Below are positions 11,200 to 22,617 of a stretch of DNA of 64,000 nt, piece after piece. Origin of the DNA: Blasia pusilla. Taxonomy: Eukaryota; Marchantiophyta; Marchantiopsida; Blasiales. Numbering within the stretch: the stretch's first letter is position 1; every line of letters begins with the position of its first letter. A program made the translations under genes and the position numbers. The DNA is taken from the NCBI GenBank assembly GCA_050084515.1, contig CM114271.1, positions 45,880,001 through 45,944,000 of the forward strand. The letters are read 5' to 3'. Under the pieces are notes generated by a model, which saw only the letters and a program-made list of their open reading frames with translations, searched no databases and had not been told where the DNA came from.

Positions 11200-12283
11200 C
11201 GTAACTCAGGATGTAAACTGACACACGTGGCGGGTGTATGACCATACCTCTAACAATAGTTACACTGATAACCTCCTGGTGCAGCACCATCTCCTCCTCC
11301 ATGTTGAGGCACACGTCCGTGACCCTGACGAGTGCAATCATGATGATGATGGGCTCCACCACATGACCAACAAATAATAGTAGGCGGCTGATGCTGAGCC
11401 GCATATGAAGGCGTAGGTCTCTGTGGCACGGCCTCCCGGTATCCTCCCTGAGCTCGTGGTGCCACACTCAACCTATCTGGGAGTCTACGTTGCTGCATAG
11501 GTGGTGTAGACAATCGTGACTACTCTCGCCCAGAACCCATGGTGGCTACGCTCTCCTGTGCCATGTTGCGCTCAATGTTCTCGGCTGTCCTAAAAACATC
11601 TCTCAACGTAGGGGAGGTGTCCATAAGAAGCACCCCTCTCGTATCCGTGTTAGCAGGGTCCGGTCCAGCATCGCGTACCATGATCAGATAGCCTGAGCCT
11701 CTATCACCCCCTGAGTGACTTTGATCAACTGGCGCAAGTGAGTATAAGCCTCACGCAAACTCTCACTCAGGCACCTCTGGAAGTTGTGGATGCTCCGCAA
11801 CTTCTCTTTCCGTACCCCTTGGTAGCTCGCCATCAACTCAACAAAGAACTCAACCACAGGGTTGAACCTGGGACGAACCCGACTAGATGATGCAACTGAT
11901 CTAGTGCGAGTGACCCCTCCTAAAACGTCACTAGTGGAAGAGGAATTAGCTTCTCCTGACTCCTCCTCCTAATCTGGGAACGGCTCCGTCCATGACACAT
12001 AGTGTGGGTCATAGTAGAGTCGCCATGCCTCAATCTCCTTGGCATATCTGTTGGAGAACTCATGGTAATCGTCCATGGGCGCCTCCTCTAAATGCTGGAA
12101 CATACCATTCCATGCTGTAAACGGGTTGAACTCTCTAGAGTTCCTAGCCCGCTGTGAGTCACACCAACTCCTAAACTCCACAATGAAGTCGTGTAGCTCT
12201 ATAGTGCCTACAACACCCAAAAATCTAAGCAGTCCTCTACCCCAGTCGTCCATCTCGTACGCCCAACTGGTAGGACCACTCAA
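11200..12283 (-). pseudogene. Retrotransposon gag pseudogene with zinc knuckles (right copy)
   Basis: The minus strand begins MSGPTSWAYEMDDWGRG and runs 104 codons to a stop at 11,969. It then continues in matching but interrupted frames through RPRFNPVVEFFVELMASYQG and EAYTHLRQLIKVTQGV. The downstream part at 11,250-11,513 holds CWSCGGAHHHHDC (a C-x2-C-x3/4-H-x3/4-C knuckle). It is followed by CNYC-x-RYGHTPATC, a C-x2-C-x4-H-x4-C knuckle with a stop codon inside it. CCHC knuckles bind nucleic acid in retroelement nucleocapsids. The in-frame stops mark it as a pseudogene. Confidence 0.7.
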
Positions 12284-14979
12284 TGTGTACGGTGGATCAC
12301 TAACACACTCCTCTATATGCTCCCCCTCATCTGAAGATGACAGAGAAGGAGATCGAGGTGGTTTCTCGCGTGGAGACCCTCGAAACCTCGTACCACTCCG
12401 CGTAAACCCTCTAGAGCTACTCTCAGGTCCACTACCTCGCCTCTCAAAATCCTGAAAGGACGTCGTGATGGCCCTCGCGCCCCTCTCACACGATCACTCT
12501 CAATCTCGTGAGTAATCCATCAATCACTCAAACTAAACATATGACACTCAATCTACACTCTCTCACTGAGACGTGTGTTGTGCGGCAATAAGCATCGTGG
12601 TGCGGCAAATCACTGAACTATCGTCTCATCGATAAACCATCCTCAACTTTGGACATCCCACACTTGTCTATGTCCCTAACCCATACATCATCGATGCTCC
12701 TAACATCAACACAAAACCCAATATCCCAAATAACTTCCTAATATTCGGAAATCCCTCACACGTGCAGGGTAAGAGACCAGAATGGATAACCAGACAATAA
12801 TATCGATGTCGCTCCTTGGCAACTGCAAATCTCAACCCCAACTTAGTCGTGAAGATAACTCCTCCAATCAGCAAGTCGTACTCCTCTCGTACTGACGATG
12901 CTCAACCTCCTCAATGTGCGGTGTAGGTCGAGCGGTCCGGTGCGGCACCAGCGGCACAAAACGGCTACAAACAGCACGACACTCGGGAATGGGATGTGGC
13001 ACTCGGTGGCATACCCTCCTCAATCAGAAATTCACATGCTTTGCTCCTTAGTGAAGGAGCGGTTCCAGGATCGAGATGGTGTGGTGCAGCCATGAGCGGC
13101 ACGGCGCAGCAATTGGCGGCGCGTTGCGGCTACGGGTCTCACGGCAAGGTACTCGATCGTCATCGAGCGGCTACCAATCATAACATAGCAACATGAAATA
13201 AAAACTCAAACACCATAACCGGAGGTCATCTGCCATCACTGGTTGATGACAAAACTGCAATGACGATGGCGGCCATAATAAAGTACATGGTGGCGACGCA
13301 AGTCAGAGAATCAAAAAACGTCATGGAAGACCATCCACTCCATAATGGCGGCACTGGCAACCAAAGGGTGGACAACGAAGGGTGGACCATTGATAGTGAT
13401 AGTTGACCATCGACGGCGGACCGTTGACAGTGACTATGGCGGAAACGGCCGTCGCCGGTGTGGCGGCTGGTTTAGGGTTTGAACAATTTAATCCTAAAAA
13501 TCGCCTAGCAATGGCACTTTTGTAAGATTGACCATACATTTTTTTCTCGCAACTCCAAATTGCGCATTGTTTGTTGCACAGAGTGCACAACTTGACGATC
13601 TATGACAACGTCAAAAAATATTTAGAATCGAACATTCCAGTAAAAATTGATAAGGATTGTTGTAAAGCCCAATGTCTCTTTCTCCTACACAAAATTTGGC
13701 AACGCTTCCGCGGTAATTTCACCCAACGAGAATATAAAACCTATAAAAATACAAATCAGCAAGCTACATGGTGCTCTCGAGAGCACCGGCATGGGGCAAC
13801 CTGCCCCCATAATCAATCCCTATCAGAAATTTGGCAACGCTTCTGCGCGCAGCCCTTGCTCCGGTGAGCACTCCCATGAGCCGCTGAACGGGGAACACGG
13901 TCCCCAACTTGCAAAAACAGCGAGTGTCCAACGAGCTCCCCCATGAAGCTCTCTCACTCTCTCATTCTCTCATTGTAAAGTAAGATCCAATCTCTCTCTA
14001 CACCATCTGACACCATAGCTCTCAAAGGTGTGCACTCTCTCTCATGTCAAACCAAACCCACTCCCCTAATGAGAGGCTTGGGTTAAAATCACAAGGCAAG
14101 GGACCATAGCTCCGCCGTCTTATGCCAAGAGGTTCAACAAAGAGAGAATGAGCTCTCAAGCTCTCTCTCCTTGAGGTATACCGCTCCCCTCTTCCAAGTT
14201 CTCTCCATGGTAACCTATGCTCCCAAGTCACCTCCTTGGCTCTTGACCTGATGTAGGAGGTCAAGGGCCACTTACCAAAAATATAAAGTCGATCATATAC
14301 TCAAAATGGTACTTACCTAAAATAGTTCCTCAATATGGCTCCAAATGAGCCAAACGAAGGGGAAACCTGCTCTCTCAGGTTTCTCGGGGCCTTAGCAGGT
14401 CATCCTTGACCTACTGAGTGTGTCCTCCACTACTCACAAAAGGCACTCTACTAGATCTCACCGATCTATCCTAAAATACGCGATACTAAACCTTCAATGG
14501 AAAGAAGGTTTTTTCATTTTTCATTATGTCAAACTTTCCCAAGTTGCATTTGTAGCACTCTTGCAACGTTTTGAGCAAAATGAAGTTGTGACCACGAGCT
14601 CAAAAATCACACTTACCAATTTCACCTTAAATATAAAAAATAAATTCTTTACTAGCGAGAAGTATATAAAAAGGAATGTCATAAAAATGACATTCTTACA
14701 ATAGTCAACACGAAACAAGTTTGCTACAACTATCTATTAATCCATCTCACTAAATTTTTTAATTACTCTCCTAGTCTAGGTCTATGGTTGGGTCTGGTGG
14801 ATTAGGATGTAAGTGGTAATTTGGCATCTTGCAAGTGAAGGTTATCTTCATGATTACCATCACGATTTCTTACATGCAAGCTAGATTCACTCCCATCTTC
14901 TACTACCCTTCTAGCTTGTTCATGTCCATCCCTTTATGAAAATTATTGCTCGTACAAGAGCGCTTGTCTTGATTTCCGA

Positions 14980-16950
14980 GAAACACCCTTGTCTTCAAAC
15001 CTTGAGTTTGTGTGGATGTAAACCAAATCCCTGGCACGCTCGTTGGTCAATTTATTCCTTTGCTTGTTATGGATGAAACCATAACTACTCCAATTTCTTT
15101 CCGCTGAAGAAGATGAAACCACTTGTGCTTATATGAACTCAGCCACATAGCGCAATGTTGGTGCACCTTGACCATGTATGCTCCACCAATCTGAGGGACT
15201 AAGTGAATCAACAACTTCCCTACCAAATTCATCCATAAATATTTTCTGATGGTTCACAATATTGCCCAACTCTCGCAAGCAAATTGCCACATAAGAATTA
15301 GCCTCAGTGACATTGAGGCCATGCAACCCCGTTGCATAAAGTTTCAGATATTTTTTGAAATCTCTCATGCACTCAACATTTTAAGTCATGTCTTGAACAC
15401 TATCAAGAAGATTGTAAGGGGCGAGAATGTAGCCTATAGCATATAACTTGTTGTGGATAAGTGCCCACCGCCTAGAAATAACATCGACCATCTCTATAAC
15501 TCTAGACATTATGACAAAATAATCACGACGGCTTCCACCCACACCGAGCCATGGAGTTATAGGAAAAGAACGAGTCTCTTCCATTATCTAAAAAATATGG
15601 CGATAAATACGCCCAATCATTGCTTTATGACCATCACACTCTCTCAGCAGAATAATAGTTGGTTGAGTCGCAACAAACAAGTCCTACCCTCCATCCAAAA
15701 ATCATGATTTGCCATAGTAGTCTCAATCTCTCGTTCCTTCTCCTTTACCTCGCATCCTTGCCATTGAAATACTCCCTAAAAGCATTGGTGGCAACCATGG
15801 CGTGGAACACCTCCCTCAATTCTAAGACGCGTCCCAACATGATAAATTTGTTGCAAAGCATGTATTTGCAGGAAGCAACAATCGTCTCTTCATTGGATTG
15901 GTTTCCATAAATTTGGCCATCACCCAAGTTCTAGTCTTCACAAATACTACCATCTCACGAGCTTGTGCAAAAATCCTGTACACCCAAGGCCATTAACCCC
16001 ATTCTTCGCACACTAGATCAAGAGAATGTGATACGCATCCACCCCAAAGAATATGAGGTAAATTTGCTTTGATAAGTTTCCCTCTTGCTCGCTCATTGCT
16101 AGTATTGTCTGTCACAAGTTGCAACACATTCTTTGGACCGATGCGCATGATAGTCCTCTCTATGTGACCTGCCAACCATTCCGCCGTTTGGGATTCCCCT
16201 TTGGTTTCTATTGACTCAATCATGACCTCACCTTGTGGATATGAGACCATTATATTCACTAAAGACTAGCTCCTCACATTGGTCCAAGAATCCGTTATGA
16301 TTGTGGCCCCCAAATGCAAATTTTCAATATGCCATCCACCTTTTCTTTCACCTTCCCCATATGTTTCTCAAGTAGGGTGGTGCGCAACGAATTGTAACTA
16401 GGACCTGAGTAACCCTTCACCTTTGTTGTTGCCAACACTGCTCCTTTGAAAGCATCTAGCCGTACTAGGTTGAATGGTATTCCACATTCGTAGAAACACT
16501 TCACCCACATGTCATTCGCAACTTTTATGCCTTGGATGTTGAAAGAATCCCTTGCTTCTTCCCAGAACGACTACTCCCTCAAATGGGCCGAACAACTCCT
16601 CTGCATTCCTTGAGACTATCACTTGGTGGTATGTCCGTAATCCCATCAATATTTTGTACAACATAAACACTATTTCCTATTTTTTTCAAATCTATTTATA
16701 ATGGAGTCGTCTCTTCCACTTCACTCGAAGGTCTCACTTCTCTTATTTGTCCATTTTCCACTAGTATCTTGTTTCGGAGATCCAATTGCACGCTAGGAGG
16801 GAGCTTATGCTATGATAGGTTTTCATAGAATAGGAACAATACTTGCATTGCCATCTGCTTGATGTTCCATCTTCCATCTGTACTTCTTCCCAATATTCCT
16901 TCATAATATATTGGAGTTTTGTGGCTTTGGTCATGACTACAGGCACTCAC
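14980..16950 (-). mobile_element. hAT-family transposon, transposase broken
   Basis: Minus-strand pieces appear in the order expected for a plant hAT transposase of the BED/DUF659 type. A BED-like zinc finger (WQCKYCSY, 16,761-16,946) comes first. A DUF659 region follows, first with FYECGIPFNLVR and YNSLRTTLLEKHMGKV (16,295-16,510). It continues with VLQLVTDNTSNERARGKLI and LWGGCVSHSLDLVCEEWG (15,993-16,259). Mid-domain pieces lie at 15,381-15,927. The C-terminal dimerisation region reads SSAERNWSSYGFIHNKQRNK and RARDLVYIHTNSR, crossing several frames (about 14,990-15,130). Terminal inverted repeats and the 8-bp target duplication were not found. Confidence 0.85.
15020..16946 (-). pseudogene. 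hAT transposase pseudogene
   Basis: The segments listed for the hAT element would together make one transposase, which cuts and pastes the element through its terminal repeats. At least six frame changes or stops separate them: after the finger, after DUF659 part 1, after 15,993, around 15,745, around 15,381, and at the AEFI stop before the dimerisation motif. The TDNTSN aspartate, part of the RNase-H-like catalytic fold in this family, and the CVSHSLDL motif are preserved. The gene is therefore recently readable but dead. Confidence 0.8.
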
Positions 16951-17194
16951 TAATCCCATCCAACAATTTAGTATGTCAATATTAATATATATCGATCAAT
17001 AAAATATATGCAAATTACACCAAATATTGTCAATGAATGCTCCAATAACAAAACTTGGAACATTCACTATGAACAAGAAAGATCAATATGCTAACCTAGA
17101 TAACCGAAATACCTTTAGTATCAGGGTTATCTAGTGGCAAAACATATTCTCACTTTTCAAGTTCAGCTATGTATAGAGGAAAAACTTCCGCAAA

Positions 17195-17219
17195 AGAGAG
17201 AGAGAGAGAGAGAGAGAGA
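17195..17219. repeat. (GA)n microsatellite
   Basis: About 12 uninterrupted GA units just upstream, in hAT orientation, of the transposase finger. Confidence 0.9.
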
Positions 17220-17649
17220 TGAAGGGAGGAATGAGATTGTGAGGGTATACAAAAAATGAGGAATTTTATATAGGGGAGGATGGAAGGAAGAGAATGAACC
17301 CTTCTAACTCCCCAAATCATCTACCTCCATTTACAATCGATTACTAAACCATCTCTATTAATTTTCTTTAACAAACCTATTTTTATTCTCATATTAGATT
17401 CCTTCTTGACCTATCCTAACTTCTTGACCTAGTTTAAATTTCCAACAGACCTATTTTGCAATACAACCACCCTATTCAAATCTATTTTAATATTGTCATT
17501 CCTTTCTCCACCACTAGGATCCCAAATTCATCAATTACTCTCATTTCTAACTAACTCGTATTCTCCTACAACAATCCTATTCCAACCTCTCAAACTGTCA
17601 ATCATCCAAACCATAATAGTGACATAATTTATTTAATACCTCACTAAAA

Positions 17650-18200
17650 TCCCACGACCCCCCAACAACCCTTGGCCCGCACGACCCGCAAGCATCCCGC
17701 AGTGCGGGCCATCTACGGGCTCCCAGGCCTACGGGCCTGCTCAACAGCTTGCCTACGAGCCCGCACCCTTGCCCGCACGTGGGCTCTAGGGCCCGCGCAG
17801 AGCCCGCACTACGGACCTTGGAGTCCGCGCGCAGGCACTACGCGGGGTCTAGGGTCCGCAACAAGCTCCCGCTTGCGAACTCGGCAACCTGCATGCAAGC
17901 CTGCGTTGTAGCCCGCATGCAGGCTCTCATGCAGGCAGGCAGCCCGCACCCTAGCCCGCACCCTAGCCCGCAACGAGCCCGCGCGAGGGCTCGATGGCCC
18001 ATGACATAGCCCGCATGTGGGCTCTAGGGCCCGCGACTAGCTTGCGCGCGGGCTCCCAGGCCCGCAAGCGAGCCCGTGCCGGGCTCGACGGCCCGTGACC
18101 TAGCTTGCAGGCGGGCTCCAAGGTCCGTAGTGAGCCCGTGCGCGGGCTCAATGGCCCGCATGCGAGCCCGCGCCCTAGCTTGCATGCGAGCTCCCACGCA
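17650..18200. repeat. GC-rich array of short palindrome-rich units (array 2)
   Basis: A roughly 550-bp GC-rich block in AT-rich surroundings, built from degenerate units of roughly 27 bases. The units alternate GAGCCCGCGCGCGGGCTC-like palindromes with TCAATGGCCCGCATGC-like linkers. Words such as AGCCCGCATG, GGGCTCTAGGGCCCGC and AGCTTGCAGGCGGGCTC recur many times. It shares its vocabulary with 6,830-7,260. The open frames in it are compositional. Confidence 0.65.
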
Positions 18201-18359
18201 CATGATGGAGAACAAACAAGGACCCATGATGTGATCAAAGAGGCAATAATATAGGTGACTCGTGTGTTAGGGTACATCATTCACTATTACATTTGCAACC
18301 ACTTGCCGAGTTCTAGGAGCCTCAACTTAGGCGGAATATAGTCATAGTATAATCACAAT

Positions 18360-19560
18360 GAACTCACAACTTTGCAAGTCTTGCTCTTGCGCGCAAAATT
18401 AAGAATTGGACTCAAAATTTGCAATTGCAATGTGGCAAGACAATTCGATTTTCTCACAATTGCAGTTTAGTTGCAAAAGGCTTGAAAGGTATTTATACAT
18501 GACTCGTAACTTTATAAGTTGTTTGTGGGACTTTGCGAGTCTGAGTAGTTGCAAAAAAATATTTAAAAAATTGACTCACATCTCAGTCATAAAAAGATCT
18601 TTAAAAATAATAAAAAATTTGCAAAAACTCAAATAAACAACGAGTCTAAGTAGTGGTTTTTGTTGCGTACTTGCAGATTTGCACATTATCCTAGTCATCA
18701 ACAAGTCACCCTCAACACTTTGGGTTTGATCTCCACTCTCCTCCAACGTGCTGTATGGATACTCTCTGTTCCACTACAAAAGAGGTTTCTCCACTTGAAA
18801 ATGAATTGTTTTCTACTCCTCTTTCGCTCAATTTATCTTTATTTTGGGATCTTTAAAAATACTTTTTAAAGGGGAAAATTTGCCTCCTTCCAATTTCTTC
18901 TTTGGGATGCCTTTTCCCCCCCTTCATTCATTTCTTCTAGTTTAGAAACAAAAAAAATTCGAAAAAATGTTGTGTTGTGAACCTCACTTATCCATATGTC
19001 CTTCAATATTACACCAAAAATCTTACCCACAACAATCTCAAGACCTAGCTCCACTACAGAGAGAAATTACTTTGAGAGTGAACAAAGGAGTAGTCTTGGA
19101 AAGTTGGGGGGAAACAAAAGAGAGCACATGTGGAGGCAACAGGGGAATTCATGGTTGAGGTTTTAATGTTTGCAAGTATCTTTGCGAGTGTGTTTGTGGA
19201 TACTATGTGATTTTTTTATGAGTGTAATGTAAGTCATTTGCAAGTGTACCTAAATACTTTTGTTGTGTGAGTTTTATGAGTACATTGTATCTCTTATAAG
19301 TCGCAAGTTGTAATGCTTAGTGCGAGTTACTAATTTGTGAGGTATGCTCGTAAATCTCAATGCAAGGTGTTTGCAAGTTTTAGTGGCTTGCCAGACTTAC
19401 AAATGCACAAGACTCTCAACTTATTTGCAAAGTTTGGAATGATAGCAAAGTAGAGTTGACTTAATTTGAGCTCATAAATGGCTCGCATGAAGTGGACTTG
19501 CAAAGTGGTTATAAACGCAAAAAAAGACTCACAAAATGGAGAAGGAGCGCCTCTTATCCC
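18360..19560. repeat. Tract enriched in TTTGCAAGT / ACTTGCAAA words
   Basis: Low-complexity AT-rich DNA with many scattered copies of TTTGC(A/G)AGT and its complement (for example near 18,370, 18,530, 19,165, 19,235, 19,370 and 19,497). No coding or transposon signal was recognised. Similar tracts occur near 42,690-43,340 and 47,320-47,460. Confidence 0.45.
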
Positions 19561-20219
19561 TTGTAGTAATTGGGCCAAGGGCAACTACATATCCTATCTT
19601 CTCTGACACAATAAACCTCTCGACCAATTGACTTTGTTTTGTCCCAAAGTGACTTTTATTTATTGGACAATATGGTAGTTTGCGATCTTGCACCTTATAG
19701 GTTGGTGCATCGAGTTGCACACACTGTGCAGCTAATGTAGTGGCGAGAATCAAGGAATTAAGTTATGCGGTGAGATATGTGATTGATGACTTTACCCCTT
19801 TTGTAGTGAAAGTTTTTGGGCACTTAGATGTGTCTTTTCATACTTTCTTAAATTATGTGATTACTAATTCCTCCGTAATCATCAACTCGCCTATTTTAGT
19901 AGTCTTCCTATTTCCATTGTCATTACTTATTATCTACAATGAATTTGGATGGCATTCGAGCTTGCACAAACATTCACATTGATCAAGGTAAAGTGATGGA
20001 TGGTGATTTGTCTTGGCACACATTTACATCTCACCAACCATTAATATTGCGTCAATTTTTATTCAAACCATTATTGAATTCATTTTCTTCCCATATTTCT
20101 TCTCCTTCCTCTCTTCACTTTCCTTCTCCTCCTAGAAATTTTTTTACATGATATATATTTTTTATTTTGAAAAGAAGCTATTAATCATAGGCACTCTGTT
20201 GTTAGCCAAGGATTGGTAA

Positions 20220-20406
20220 TCTATATTATTATTGGAGGGTGCCTTTTTGATTTGCAAACACCTCTTTATTTGACACATGACAATCGGACAACAAGAAAAT
20301 GTTTCCCTTCTTGTAGAGGAGGAAACATTTTCTTGTTGCACGGTTGCCACATGTCAAGCAAAAAATGTTTTCAAATCAAGAAGGCACTCTCCAATAAAAA
20401 TATAAT
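20220..20406. mobile_element. Foldback (MITE-like) element
   Basis: Two arms of about 85 bases form an imperfect hairpin. The left arm (20,222-20,305) starts TATATTATTATTGGAGGGTGCC and ends ACAAGAAAATGTTTCC. The right arm (20,319-20,406) is its reverse complement with scattered mismatches, ending GGCACTCTCCAATAAAAATA. The outer left edge carries TCTATATTATTA, a word shared with the repeats near 30,700. Related fragments (CCACATGTCAA, and TTTTGAAAA with GTTGTTAGCC) recur at 20,497-20,600 and 20,165-20,215, so the area is a composite of nested copies. Confidence 0.65.
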
Positions 20407-20599
20407 GGACAACCCATGCCATGCACTAGGGGGTGAAGGGTCTAGTTCTATTCTTGCCAAGAAAACTTTTTTTTCCCTAAAAGTCATTTTCTTTTGCCAC
20501 ATGTCAAACAAAGACGTACTTGCATATAATACTGTCCCCTTTTTTTTTCATTTTGAAAAAAATTATGCACTTCGTTGTTAGCCCAGGAATGATAATGAA

Positions 20600-22617
20600 T
20601 GTTAGTTGTTAATACAGGAAGGTTCTATACTAATCGCACCTTCGGCGGAAGAAAAGAAAAGCGCCGGGGCTGGTTCAGTTTACGACTCCGGGAACCCCGT
20701 GAAATCAATGTTGTATCGTTTCCTCCCGCTCTTCAGATGCTGTTCGAAGTCCGGGACGGTGTTAGCCACTTCCAGCACGCGTGGAGAATTCCGAGGAGGA
20801 GCGATTGTGCATGATGCGTTAGTTTCAATGGATTGCAGGCTGCCAGGGAACGGCAACAGCAGGCAGCGCATGGCGCGGGCGACGCAGGGCCGCGGCGCCG
20901 AAGTCTGAGTTGGAATTCGGAGGTACTGTAATTCTTTCTATTTGCGGCGGCATGTGCCCTGCTCGCTTTTCACAGCTCTTGCTGCGCCTGTGGAGCCTTG
21001 CACTGGTGGGACATTAACTGCACAATGCTGGATTCCATCTCGTAGATTCTGTGTTGTGTCAGAGATTCTGCGGATCGAGGTAATGTTCCTTGTTTGTGTT
21101 CGTCATGCTGTGTCCCCTAGTGCGATAGCCGCAAGCAAGGTTGGGGTTGTGTGTGGACGCTGAGAAGATGTGGTGACTGACTCTCTCTGCATGGTTGTAG
21201 TCGCGCGTTTAGTTCCCGGTAGATGAAACAGGTAATCGTTTGCTGGCGGATCGTTAGTGTTAGTGTTCGATCAATCTTGAGCCGCGGAGTTTTCGACCGT
21301 GATAAAACTCAAGAGAGGAGGGAGGCTTTTATTGTGTTGGCGAAAGTTGAAGAGCAGTTTTTCGTTGGACTCGAAGAGTGTGGATTACGAGACGAATTGC
21401 CTTACAAGATCAATACTATACTGTGATAGGCCGCTCACCGAAGCTCCGTTGGTATCAAGAGAGGATGGCGCAGTGAAGGATCGTGTGTACTAGGGGGTAT
21501 TTCCACGGATATTGTTATAGGACTTGCTGCTAGTTTGTTCCGTGTATGCGCGGCGCATGGACGTGTCAGAATCTTCTCCATATCTCACGAACTTTTCTTT
21601 TCTCCCCTCATTGATCGTTCTGGAACAGGGAATTCCTAGACCTGCATTTCAGTCTTTTGCATGCAGAGTTCCACAATAAGCTAGAGAGTCTTACAAAATT
21701 GGTGCCGTCAAAGTTAGCCAGTCGAACTTGAAGCATTTCTGGTGTCGTGACAACCCCGCCTGTGCGCGAGTTCACCCGTTAAAGTAACATCATATCTAGA
21801 AGCGGCTCTACCCGTCGTTCGCAGCCTATCCACCCGAAAATCCAGAGTACCTGTCATACTGTCATCGTCGTTTGGAAACGAATTCTGGCAATTTATGGTT
21901 GCAATCGCTTTGAAACATATATCAAGGAGAATAGTTAAGACGAGAGGAACTCGGAGAACCAAGAAGCATTCATGCGGGGCCCCTTGTTCTGGTGTTCTAT
22001 CTGCTTCCTATGTTGCTGTTTCTTATGCTGCCGTCCGCGCCGGCGCCGTCCACGACCAAGGACCGTTTTGTGTTAATCTCTTCACGCAAGTAAAGTCTCA
22101 TGCATGTCTTTGATGCATTTTCCCCCTTTCGTTATTCAGTCGTGGGGCTTTCGGAAATGGTAAATTACTCTAAGAAACAGGGAAGGTCTATTATTGTTTA
22201 ATTAGTTTTTTTTTCAGTAGTTGTATTGCTCTCCATGTAAAGAAAACTTCGCACCTCATTGTCTTGGTGGAGATTTATCCTGAGTCTAAGCAGGACCTTC
22301 TCATCTTCGTTTCTTGCGGTGAATCTCGGAGAGGACAGACCTTTCATTTCATTTCGTTGTTTTTGGATTATTTTTCCTCTTTGAGATCGTTGGACGGAAT
22401 TTTGGGCTACGTGAAGTTGTGCTAGATTTACTGCCACAGCTGGCTTTTATTAAGGCTCAAGGCACTCATACTGAAGGATCATGAACCTGATAGCCTGAAA
22501 CGAGAACTTCCCTTGGGGAGTTTTGGAAGCACGTCCAGGATCGTTTTAAACGGAGATTTGTATTGTGTGCAGGTTCAGTACAAAATGTGAGCCTGGTACA
22601 GTGCAGCGCTTGGAAGA
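20600..22617 (+). other. GC-richer single-copy-looking stretch upstream of the membrane-protein gene
   Basis: Base composition changes sharply at about 20,600 from AT-rich repeats to mixed sequence without obvious repeats. Short open frames occur (for example 20,606-20,908, 100 codons) but none shows a recognised domain. It may be the promoter and intron-bearing 5' leader of the gene starting at 22,618. That is inference from position and composition only. Confidence 0.35.

Larger units (their letters stand above)
10400..14476 (-). mobile_element. Ty3/Gypsy-like retroelement fragment, right arm of inverted pair
   Basis: This is the inverted counterpart of the left arm, and it extends further downstream. 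On the minus strand it runs from a terminal-repeat-like region (14,476 to about 14,020) through leader and GC-rich tracts. It continues through gag (12,283 to about 11,500), two zinc knuckles (about 11,372-11,225), and a tail that may be a degraded protease region (10,710-10,504). It then ends against the left arm. Conserved tracts at both arms include near-identical 80-residue translations at 7,522-7,764 (+) and 14,022-14,264 (-). No reverse transcriptase, integrase or 3' terminal repeat is visible. Confidence 0.75.

Noticed and set aside
17672-18280. Frames in the second GC-rich block
   Set aside because: Same compositional cause; repeated short words explain them.
21448-21470. TTGGTATCAAGAGAGG resembling a tRNA-Met primer-binding site
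   Set aside because: No terminal repeat or retroelement coding sequence nearby; a chance match.
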